A stretch of 64,000 nt of DNA from NCBI GenBank assembly GCA_026874595.1, contig CM049309.1:2394076-2458075 (forward strand). Reading direction: 5' to 3'. The notes beneath the pieces are model-generated. The model was not told the DNA's origin and made no database searches. It was given only the letters and a program-made list of their open reading frames with translations. Below are positions 40,901 through 52,900 of the stretch, one piece after another; position 1 is the stretch's first letter, and every line of letters starts with the position of its first letter. The position numbers and the translations under genes were made by a program. This DNA is from Sipunculus nudus. Lineage: Eukaryota > Annelida > Sipuncula > Golfingiida > Sipunculidae.

Positions 40901-43900
40901 GTACTAGTCAAGGTAATATAATTATTCATTATCAAATTATTATATATAATTATTCTTTATAACATTTTTTAAAACTTCAGTTGGCAAATAAAAATAAGTG
41001 GGCTATGTATGATTTATTATTGGACGTATTTCTGTGTAAAAAAAAATTGTTCCCAATTTGTGTTGTGGGGCTTGTAAATAGACATGGATATATATATTTA
41101 ATATTTTGTAATAATGTCATATAATAAATAATGCAACCACTCTTTATTCACATACATGTTGATTCATTAAAATATTTTCAGAATTTAAAAAAAAAATACA
41201 ACATGGATAATTTGATGGAAATGTGAAGTGTTAAATTTAGATTAAATTCCATTTGACTGCATATACCTTCCTAAAGTGAATGGATAAATGCACTGCAGTA
41301 TGTCTGATTCATATAAGGGAATATGTGTTAATGGTTTAGATAGTATTTATAGTTTTATATCATTAAGATGATAAAACAGTACAGTAGATAATAAACAGAA
41401 ATAGTGTATAGAATAAGGGTAAAGGGTGTGTAATGTCTGCTTTATCAGTGATAGCTCTAACATGATAATACAGTACTCTGCAAGTATACACAGTAACCAT
41501 ATCAAAACTTGAGCATGGCAGAGGTTTCTCTAGCAGGGCATGTACTGTACCAGTCAATCCGACGGATCGTCGTCGGACATCTTGCATGTGGCAGCATGGA
41601 GGTTGATCTGATCATCTCGTTTCATATTTTTCTTTTTTTTCCCTTTCATTGCGCCTGTAGGATTACAGAACAGTGGTAAGGCCATTCATTTGAATGCTTC
41701 CTTTTATATCATACACTGTTAGCTAACCTTTGAATGAATGATCAGTTATAATAAAAGATGATATACCACCTAAGTTTGCCACCAGATACAGATCAATTTT
41801 GATTGTGATTATCACTGGGCTGTAACGATACATCATCTCATGATACTGTATATCTTACAATACTCACCAGGGCTCAACATTAACTTTTGAAGGTAATTGC
41901 CCAGTCGGGCAAGTAACATCTCGCTTTTACTTGCCCTTCATGAATTTTTACTTGCCCTATATCAATAATTGATTGTGTTTAAGAACACACGCATCCTTTT
42001 TCAGGCCTTTTGATAAAGGTTTATGTTGGACCCACTTGCCCAGTCTGACTTACAACATTTCACATTAAATGCCTTATATGGCCCTGATTCACTGTTATTA
42101 AATGTCCGACATCAATTTCCAGCAGATGATTGAATCTCATCAACATAAGGATAAAGCATTTCACGATACCAATACAGTATTTGGTTTTGATTTGTGATGT
42201 ATCAGTGTATTGTTACAGCCCATTAATTCCCACAAAAATGTTAAGTTTGCTTTTGTTTATAATTCTTAAATCAGAGATTAATATTTAATTCAAATAATTA
42301 AATTCCTACCAGGAAGACCAATAATTTATATCCATATTTTGTCATAAAGTATATTATATACCTCATCTTTTGTAGATTTCATTATTTTTCCACCTTCCGC
42401 TAGTTGTAACATGATGATTGATAAGTTGATGAAACATGTACTGAAACTGTAATATTCACTGAAAAGCACTGAATCACGATCTAAAATGTCTGTGTGCTTG
42501 GCAAACTTAATTGGTTTTCAGTTAAAAGAACTGCAATATTAAAAGCCTGTCCACAAAATAATTTGTTAAACAATGTCAGACTGATATCTTATTAATTGAA
42601 CCTTTGATCATGTTATTTTCCAATTTAAACATGCACTGACTAGTTTGCATAGGTATGGCACATGTACATAAACCCAGCAAAACCTACACATTCAGTGAAT
42701 AAGTAAATATTTGCCAGATGACGATTCGTAACTTGTTTGGGCCCTGCACTTGTGTCCACGTGATGATTAATTGACACAGAGCCACAGTCTCATGCACCTG
42801 GTCCTCACTTCCTGTCATTTTCTCCCTCTAATTATGACGATTTGTAATAAATGATTCAAGTGTAGTGAAAATCACTTCCTGTGATGTATTTGTTGAATGC
42901 TCCCTGTAATCACTTACATGATCCCAGCAGCTTGTATATTTGCACTTGGCCATATATAATTTACATGATATGTCATTCACAGGTAATTTCACATGAAATA
43001 ATATAACATTTTGCCATGGTTGGATTCATGTAAAATTATGTAATGTCACTACAACATTGGTCTGATGTATATATTGCTGTACATCTCTCTGAGAAAATAA
43101 TGAATGAAATTGGATTATAATGAATTTTAACTATTTTTAGATGGTCACCAATGGAAAATACTTAACTTTGATGATGATTAAAATGTGCTGTTGATTTATA
43201 TTTAAAAATGCTGAAAATATCATTTAGAGAAATATTGGTTATTTTAGTATTTACACATTAATAAACCAATATTTGACCTGTTATAATCAGTATATACTTT
43301 AATTTAAGCGGACTTAAAAGTGTGATTCAGATTAATACTTAAAAATGTTTTCAAAAAGCTAACCCCCTTAAATAAGCCTTTCTTTAAAATGTTGTTATAA
43401 TTTATTTAAACATATCAATATATTTGGCTGTTAGCATGTGCTATTAACAGTCTGTGAACAGGAAGTTGTTTATCCTATTCAGATTATTCACTTTTTACAC
43501 CTTTCCACTTGTTTTAATGTATTACTGTGCTGACAGCAAGAATAATGTTTATGTCATTAATTCTGTACTTGCTGCATTTTATTTTGAATTATTGTTACAG
43601 TTAAAATGAATGATGTTTCCTGATGATGCCAAATATATTTTCATCCTAGTTGTGGCAATTATATCAGTAACACAGTGACAAACACCAAAATTTAAAATGA
43701 AAGAAAATAGTATACAGTAACAATCTTAGTAAAATCCATATCCAGCAATATCATCTATATATATATAGATACATACTATGGTTGACTTCATATTCATGAG
43801 ATTAAATATTCATGATTTTCACTTCATTGTTTTGCAATTAAACATACAGTAACTTGCACAGTGTGCATAAGTGTTACTTTAACAATTACCTGATAATATG

Positions 43901-46900
43901 TACACTACTCTTTAAAATTGTGTAAGGAGCAAAGGGAATATTGAAAAAGAGGAATTTCTACATGGAAAAGTGGCAGATATATGAAAGTATTGATATTATT
44001 TAAGTTATTAATCTTTCAATTACAGGTAAGATAAAATGTATGCTGACATTGATGCTAACAGCTCAAATGACATTCCTTGAGGCTTTATAAAAAAAATTTC
44101 TTGAAATTTGGCATCTTTCCTATTAATTTTTCCTTTCATCAGTATTTTAAAGTTAAAACCTTTACGAAAAAAAACCAACCACATATATTTAAAAACATGA
44201 GAAATGTATGATAGATATAATAAGAAGACACTCTAGACTTAGTTAATATCCAGTATTGATACATTTCATTGTCTGCATTTTTTGTTCTGTATTTTTTTTT
44301 AACATTTTCCTCAGGTTTTGTGATATATTTTAGGTGTTATCAGCAGCAACAATCATAGCCAAGCACACATCTGCTTTGTGTAACACATGCCGAACTGCAT
44401 CTTCAAGAACCAGCAATCCAGTCGCCAAACGACACTTTGTCCAGTCAGCCAAGGATGTGGCTAGCAGCACAGCCAACCTAGTCAAAGCTATAAAGGTAAG
44501 CAAATAGCGCTTCCAATTTCCATTTAAAATTGTTCACATCACATATACTTTTATGTTTATATGTGTGTTTTTTCAACATTCATGTGTATTTTAATTTATA
44601 TATGTCATTGAGATCACCTCATGTTCGATATGTACTATTAGTTCTTCTCCCAAAGAAATAAACGTTACTTCTGTTCAGCTCATCATAAATATGCAAAAAA
44701 GTTTTCTAGTGCAGAATATGTCATAGTCCATTATTTTAGGTTAACGTTAGTAAAGTCCTGCTAATATTAGATGGTTGAATTAAGACCCAGGTTGTGTGGT
44801 TTTCTGGCTGTATACTGATATTCTCCAGACAGTACACGTTGTTTAGTTTTGTCTTCTGTGGAGTAGACAGTATAATTATCATCGTTAGTTTACCGGCGAG
44901 ACTCCAGCCTCATTTCTAGAGGGGAAAAAAATCACTGACCTCTCTATTGTGCATATATAGAAGCACATGGCATTTCTGAAAGTACAGCTGTGTTGCTTAC
45001 CAAGTAGCAGTCTTGTGGCTTTTCTAATGTAGTAGCCTTTGTGACTTTCTAGGAACAGCTAAAAATATGAATTTACTACAAACGTCAAACTCAGCTGATT
45101 GGTTGTGACAAATTTCTAAAATGATGAGTTACTTCAAGATAAAAAACATATTGACATTTACTTTTGAAGAGTAGAGACTTTTAATAATTTTGAGTTTTAA
45201 TATGTGAGTATATGACAGTTTGGGAAACATATATGGTCTCAAGTTTTTGGCCTCGTATCTTGGTTTTGATCTCTGTTCCCATGGTGTGGGTCTCAATCTC
45301 TGTGGCCATGGTCTGGGTATCAGTCTCTGTACCCATGGTCTGGGTCTCAGTCTCTGTACCCATGGTCTGGGTCTCAGTCTCTGAAGCCATGGTCTGGGTC
45401 TCAGTCTCTGTACCCATGGTCTGGGTCTCAGTCTCTGTACCCTTGGTCTGGGTCTCACTCTCTGTAGTCATGGTCTGGGTCTCACTCTCTGTAGCCAAGG
45501 TCTCATAAACAGTCTGGGTCTCTAGTCTCTGTACCCATGGTCTCTGTATTAGTCTCTGTACCCATGGTCTGATGAATGGTCTGGGTCTCAGTCTCTGCAC
45601 CTGTGGTCTTAGTCTCTGACCCCATTTTATTAGTCACAGTCTCTGAACACGTGGTCTAGGTCTCAGTCTTGGTCTCATTTCTCGTACCCATGGTTTTGGT
45701 CTCAGTCTTGGCCTGGAATTGACTGGTCTGTACTACATCAGTCATGTAGTATCCTATACTCAGGTTTGTCACATGCAAACCAACATGCCTCCTTTTCTTT
45801 CAGAATCTAGATGTAATGTTAAGCCTAACTCTCCTCTAACCATGATGCTTGACTGGTTTCAGGTTCTAGACACACAGTTTACAGAAGATAACAGACAGCG
45901 CTGTGCGGAGGCTGCCAGGCCCCTGTTACAGGCCGTGGATGAACTGGCTACCTACGCATCTTCCTCAGAGTTTGCTAGTGTACCTGCTAAAATTAGTCCA
46001 GAGGTAGGACTTGAACTCATTACCTTAAACCATCAAATTTATAAGCTGTTTATGATGTAGACCAGTGGTTATCTTAGTTAACCTAAGATCAAAATATCTG
46101 TTGAATCCTTCAAAAGCCTCCAAGGGTAATTTGAAAAATCTCAATAAAAAATTAAAGTTTGCATTAAAACATTAAATACAAAAAGCTTAATAATAACAGA
46201 TATTCTTATCATATGTTTACTTTCATATACATTAAATATTACAGACTGTGCCTCTACAAGCTATGATCCTATCTTTAAAGAAAAATATAAAAATCATTTT
46301 ACACAGTTGTTCAGTACATCTGAAGTTATTTATAACCAGGAGAAATTTTTAAAGCCTAGAGTGTGAATGACTTAGCTGACTGTCAGTCAATTAAGACTTT
46401 CCTTTTCACCATCCTTAAGGCTGTCAATTTGTAGAGCATAAGCATAAAAGTTCTGAATAGGCTTTGAAAAACATAATTATTGAAATTATACTCATATTGT
46501 CTTGGTAAAAGTGGTCTTCATTGTCTTAATAAATTATTCTTACGAAACCTGTTCTGACTTACTTTCAGGCCAGGAAGGCCCAGGAGCCGATCTCTGCTGC
46601 AGGCCTTGACATGATTGATGGGGCCTGTCAAATGGTTCAGGCCGCAAAACAGCTGGCCGTCAATCCGAAAGACCCACCCACATATCAACAATACTCCAGC
46701 TACTCCAAGCGAGTCTCTGATGCCATTAAGAGACTCGTAGCCTCCATTAAGTGAGTAAACATTTTCAGTTTAGTGTCAAAGTCGTGGGCACCAATAGAAT
46801 ACTTTAAAATATCAGAGGTTTAACCTAAGCATATTTTATGTTGTGACAGTATATCTCAATTTTGAATAAATTTCAGGCTTGTTACTTATTCCAAAGTCAG

Positions 46901-49900
46901 GTATTAAACTTGTGTGAGTGCAACACAACTTATTGTACTGTAAATGGTTGTAATCATTTATGAAAATATGACCCAAAAATGGTGGATGGTATGTAAATTG
47001 TATTATTGACTGATATATAAATTCCTGCTTTGAAGAACCATTTTCCTTTGAAGAACCATTATATACTCCCAAAACATAGTTAATATTAATATGTCATTAA
47101 TAACATGGCAGGTCTTGTATATATTATTCATATGTTGAGTTAACTTTACTTTTTTGCTGTTGAGGTGACCAAAATCAGATCATAATTAAACCTTTGTTAA
47201 ACCTTTTCAAGAATAGTATAATAATTTTATAAAACAAGCATGCATGTCATCAACCTTGTATGGTTATTCTATTTTTAACTTGAATTAAAATTATCTTGCA
47301 CATTACTTGAGTGGAACAGTAGAAGAACAGCTGTTTAAATCAAAAGAAATTAGAGTGCAGATGCACCAGTAGCTAGACACATCCTCGGAAATGTATCATG
47401 TTGATTTCATCCTAGTACTTGACTCCAGTTTACTCCATAGATAAAGACATGCAGGGCCATGATATGAGGTACGCATTTTTCTTTGTATCCCATGGGCCAA
47501 GGTACCTGTATCAATTCATTAATATGCCTGGTCAATTTTAATGTGTTAGATACATTATATCTGTGTTTTATGACAGGGATCATGCGCCAGGACAACAGGA
47601 GTGTGAGCAAGCCATCGACAAGATCCAGACAGTGTCTCATGAGCTGGACAGAGCGTCGCTTGCAGCCATTGGTAACAACCTTGAGCAGCACAACGAGAAC
47701 TCACTACAGGTAACAAAATCAGATAACAAAGCTGGTACAAGATATACAGTGGAACCTGTATTAAAGACCACCTGTCTAGTAAGACCATCTTGAGTGAACT
47801 GAATGCTTTCACATTGGTTATAACTGACCTTCCACCTGTGAATTAAGACCACTTCTGGCCATTCCTACATGGGGGTCTTATAACTCAGGTTTTAATGTAT
47901 TTAATAATAATAATTATAATTATTATTAGTAGTTGTAGTAGACTTATGTGTGTATTATAGTAAATTATATAAAAAATATAATGTAGAAAATTAAATATTT
48001 GATATTTATGTATGTAATTCAGAATACAAATATTTATATCATTGTGTGTAATCATATGTACTTCTGACATTTCTTTCTAGCCATAAAATGGTTTAGTTTC
48101 ACATATCAAATTATTTTAATTAGTTTTTTATAACTAGATGCTTTTACTGTATTAATTGATTTTTAATATATTATTTTCTGCACAAAGACTAAGCATATTC
48201 TTCATCCTTACAGGGATTCCAGGATACTCTCATCACCAGTGCACGTGAGATACTGGAGAGAGTGGATGGTGTCAGCACGGCCGGTAAATTTGAAGCCGAG
48301 AGATTGGGACACCTGGTAAGTCACACACAGACTGTAAACTGTAAACTTAACCACATGTTACCACTTGGTAGTCTTCTCCTGTTTACAGGCTTCTGACCAG
48401 TGTTTGAGGTCGCACTTCACATGAATTATATAAGGCTTTGAGGCTACAGTTTAATGACAGATATTTAAATTAAATTTTTAAGTGATAATGATGATTGCAG
48501 GGTGCTAGGTTTTTCATTCAAATTGTATTGCTTGATTTCAGGTTTCCTCAATGGCCAGTTATTTGGAACCACTAACTCATGCTGCAGTCGGAACAGCATC
48601 CAAAACGATGAACTCAAAGAAACAGATGGCCATCTTAGATCAGACCAAAACTGTGGCTGAGGCAGCGTTACAGTTTATGTATGCTGTTAAAGAAGCAGGC
48701 GGTAACCCCAAGGTAAGATTTGTTTGTATATGTGTACTTATGAAGCTCACTGATGTCCCTACTCGGCCTTTTCCACTCATTTTCTGCTGCACCTCCTGAT
48801 GTGGCTTACAATGTTGGGACAAGAGCGTTAGAATCAATCATTTGTGCTCTTGCTTCCCACAAGTGACATATCTAACTGTTCCTGTTGTGGCATATCAAAA
48901 GATATGGCATGTGAGGGAAAACTCATATTCACAAACCCAACAAAATTTTTATGAACTCTCACAGCACTTGATACACACAATGGTAACATGTAAGATAATA
49001 TACAAATTGATACTATACAAAAGGAATTTATGAAAATCAATAACAGGACTACACTAAATGCACACAAACCTGCTTTTGTGTATTTATGTGTTGCTACAAA
49101 ACAAATTTATTTCTCCACCTGCATGGCATATACCCACCAGCCTGGCATATACCCACCAAGACAAGTTTGCATAAGAAAATCTTTTCATCCTGTTTATTAC
49201 TCACCTATTAATTATTACATCTTCAAAGTTCAATTTACATATTTTCTCATTTGATATTATGTCATAGAGCCCTGACTTTATTTCTTTCTTGTACATTTTT
49301 AAATTCTTTAAATTGGACACTGCAGGTATAAATATCAATAAATATCAGAGATTTAGAAGTTTGGAGGTTAATTTCACTAATTATGTTTTAGACCTGTGTT
49401 TTTTTTTTGTCTTTTTCTATAAATGCTTGTCTCTTACACCTTCAGGCGGCTCCAGCTCACAAGTCTATAGATGAGATGGCGGAGGGTCTACGAGAAACGC
49501 TACAGGACCTGCTTCAGACCATTGAGGAGGAAGCATCCAGCCAGGGATTTGTTGCCAACATGATCGATCAGCTCTCAAAGTCTGTCTCAAAGGTACTGTG
49601 TCTGTAAACATTACTCAACAATGGAAGTAACATTGGTTGGTTTAGGGGGATTATAAGGTTTATATTTGATTTAAAAACTGTTAACTTAGAGGAAAACAAT
49701 GTGGAAAATAAATATAAATTGGAATATTGATTAAGAAACCAGGCCTATAATGTTTCATTGATGACTCATTTGTTAAGAATAGTGATTAAATACTTAAATA
49801 TGTAACCCACAGTAAGAGTAAGAAACAATATACAAGGTTGTTCAGGTATGCATATACTTGAGTTACCTACTTCATAGGTTGGTTCATCATATACAGTGGA

Positions 49901-52900
49901 ATCTGCCTATTAAGACCACCTGTCTATTAAGACCATCTGTCTATTAAGACCACCTGTCTATTTAGACCACTCTGGAGTGAACCAAAAGCCTTCACACTGG
50001 TTAACACTGACCCATCTGATAAGACCACCTGTGAACTAGGACCACTCTTACCAGTCCCATGGGTGGTCTTATTACACAGGTTTCACTGTACATGACATTG
50101 TCAGGTCCATGCAAGACATAAATTATAGTGATCAGAATGAAATTTAACAAAGAGTGCTTGTTTGAGACTTGTTTGATACATTTCAGACAGAGGAACGCAT
50201 CGTTTTGGAGGAAGGAGTATCATTTGTTGATTACCAGACACGAATGTTCGAGCTCGCCAAGAAGATCAGCCGAACAGCTCAAGACATGGTTAGTGTCTCC
50301 TGCTAGTTGATGTAGTTCAGTGCAAAAAGAATCCCAAATATTTCTTAATAATATGATGCAGTTGTTGACTGTCAGGTTTGAAGCTGCCAAGTCATATTTA
50401 TTTTATAACCATATTTATTTCTTTATTTATTATATTACTCTAATCTGATAGCTCAGTACATGCAATTATGTTGTCTGATTTGTTTGTAAACACAGTGATG
50501 ATTCTGATTTGTGTAGAAAATATTTGAGCTATAACACCTACACAAGGGCCACCAGGGCACTGAAAAATTGTGACAAGTCAGATATCTCAATTGTTATCAT
50601 TAGATGTTATGTATCAATATATTGTCAGTAATATTAGTTTCAGCACTTTCTGACATTTAAAAGTAGTCTCTCAGCTCCATGTAGGGCATGTAAGTTTTAA
50701 TATCATTGGTAAGGAATGTGTCAAATGACATCTGATTGGCTTATTGTTAAGGAATAAACTTGTTTGTGGTTATAAAATAAATTTTATGTGAGATCTCTCC
50801 ATGAGCGAGAGAGAACATTGACATGGCATCTAAACTATAATGTACCCCATACACAATATATAGTTTATTATAAAATGATTAAATTTTTGCAAATTAAGTG
50901 TCACATAATGAGACCCTGTATTGTTACAGTTCTTGATAGAGTAAGATATGTATTTCACTATTGCTGATATTTATGACAGGTGTCCAAGTCTACGACTAAC
51001 GTTGGTGACCTGGGAGCACTGGTGAACCGGCTGACGAGAGAATACAGCATGCTTGCTCAGGAGAGTCAGGGTGCCACTGCTACGTCCAATAATCCTGAGG
51101 TGAGATCCTGTTTAATTAGTTCAGAAACAACAGTTTAAAGTTAACACAGATACAGTTATTTGAGACTTAAACTACAAATAATTCAGAGGCCCTTTTCAAT
51201 CTAATATCTATAAAAGCTCATATAAAAAACAAGGAATTTTCAGAGAAAGGATATATTTCTCTCTTTCATGACCAGTTTAAGTTATACATTTGATATTTTT
51301 ACCTTTCTTAATTAACTTAAAATACATTTTGTATCAAACATAACTTTGTATCAAACTTAGTAAACAAAGTGATTGCATGTTAAAGTTTTCTGTTGATCCA
51401 TTCAACTTTGACACAATTGGGTTTTGCTGTAAATTAGTAATTAGAATGACTGTAATAATGTCTGTATGATATACCTCTCTTAAATAATATAGATAGTTAT
51501 CTCTATTTCTAACAGAACTTCAATGATTATAAATATGAACTGTGTATAATGCTGGGTAACTTATACAGGTTAGTGGTCGTATTCGTGGAGCAGTGCAAGA
51601 CCTAGGAACATCTTGTATAGAACTAGTACAGGACGCTGGTAATCTACAGAGTAATCCGTCAGACATGTTCACGCAGCGAGACCTGTCTGAGCATGCCCGC
51701 AAGGTTCAAGAGAAGGCAAGTCACTTTAAATATCATACAAAACACTCGAGTTGGTTCTGGCACGATGGATAGTTCTCAGCTGTGTCATTCGCTTCTGATT
51801 TGCTTCCCTCAGATGGATATACTCCCTAAATTAAACATTTAATCATAAATATTGTTATATGTATCTATTACTGAAGTTACTACAGCTTCCATGCATGCAA
51901 AGAATGATAAACCAAATCCTTATGAAATTTCTTATGTATTATCAAAACCAGAGATAATTTTGGCATCAAACATTTTTTTTTCAATATCAATTTTGATTTA
52001 AATGGTTTATATATACAGTAATACTTGTGCTGTTTTAGAAAGGATTGGTGCTTAGTTGTATAAGAATTGTGGAGCAGCTGCACCATTTGTCAGTCAGTAA
52101 GGATATTTGAGTTCTGTAATCTGATTTGCAAGTATAATGTCAGTAAAGATATTTGAAATTCTGTAATCTGATTTGATGGTATAATAAGTTACAATACTGA
52201 TGTCACACAGCCAATGTGCCTCTCATGTCAGCCTCACATATCAATATACTTACTTTATCTTGCAGGTAACACATATCAGTAAACTTATTTTATATTTTAG
52301 GTAACACATATCCTCGCAGCGTTGCAGGCAGGGTCCAAGGGCACACAGGCTTGCATCAATGCAGCTAATACTGTCAGCGGCATTATAGGTGACCTTGACA
52401 CAACCATTATGTTTGCCACAGCCGGAACGCTGAATGCCGAAGGTGAAGAAGCATTTGGCGATCACAGGTGGGTCTTTGATATAGTTCAAATTCCTTTTGT
52501 GAATAATTTCCAGGTAATGTTGGAATTCTTTAAAATTTTATTAAACCTCTTGTTGTTCATATGCTCTCAAGAATATTTCAAGAACTGAAGGATGTGGTTT
52601 TAAGTAGTTTTAAGTATTCATATAGTATTGCTGTTGTTGATAGTAACAAAAGTTTATAAAAGATTATAATATTTATGATGACAGAGAGAATATCCTGAAG
52701 ACTGCTAAGTCTCTGGTTGAGGACACTAAGACCCTGGTGGCTGGAGCAGCCTCTAACCAAGAACAGCTGGCTACAGCAGCTCAGAGCGCTGTCCTGACCA
52801 TCACCAGGCTGGCTGATACAGTCAAGCATGGTGCTGCATCGCTAGGTGCTGAACAACCAGAAGCCCAGGTAGGTGCTGCCTATGACAATCAGTGCCATTA

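Larger units (their letters stand above)
39400..44333. other. Intron 27 (4.9 kb), largest complete intron
   Basis: Contains a candidate 15-nt microexon (41661), a TIR element (41816-42222), an 'ACTTGCCC' repeat segment within it and a binding-site-rich patch at 42720-42900. The rest is A+T-rich with no exon signal I recognise. Its size and content make it the most likely place for internal regulation of this gene. Confidence 0.65.
44496..48541. other. Introns 28-32: minisatellite and MITE
   Basis: Introns between R8 and R9 exons. They contain the 27-bp array at 45258-45714 and a MITE at 47745-47899, both listed. No additional exon was recognised. Confidence 0.7.
48713..52300. other. Introns 33-37: MITE and a duplicated acceptor
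   Basis: A MITE lies at 49892-50090. Intron 37 (51716-52300) starts with GC instead of GT and ends with a duplicated acceptor; both are listed. Otherwise these are plain introns. Confidence 0.75.

Noticed and set aside
45129-45600. Thr/Glu/Gln-rich and Arg/Pro-rich minus-strand open frames and a Val/Trp/Ser-rich plus-strand frame
   Set aside because: All are translations of the 27-bp minisatellite in different frames.
52266-52300. Extension of exon 38 at its 5' end
   Set aside because: It adds 35 nt and an immediate stop; recorded as a duplicated decoy acceptor instead.
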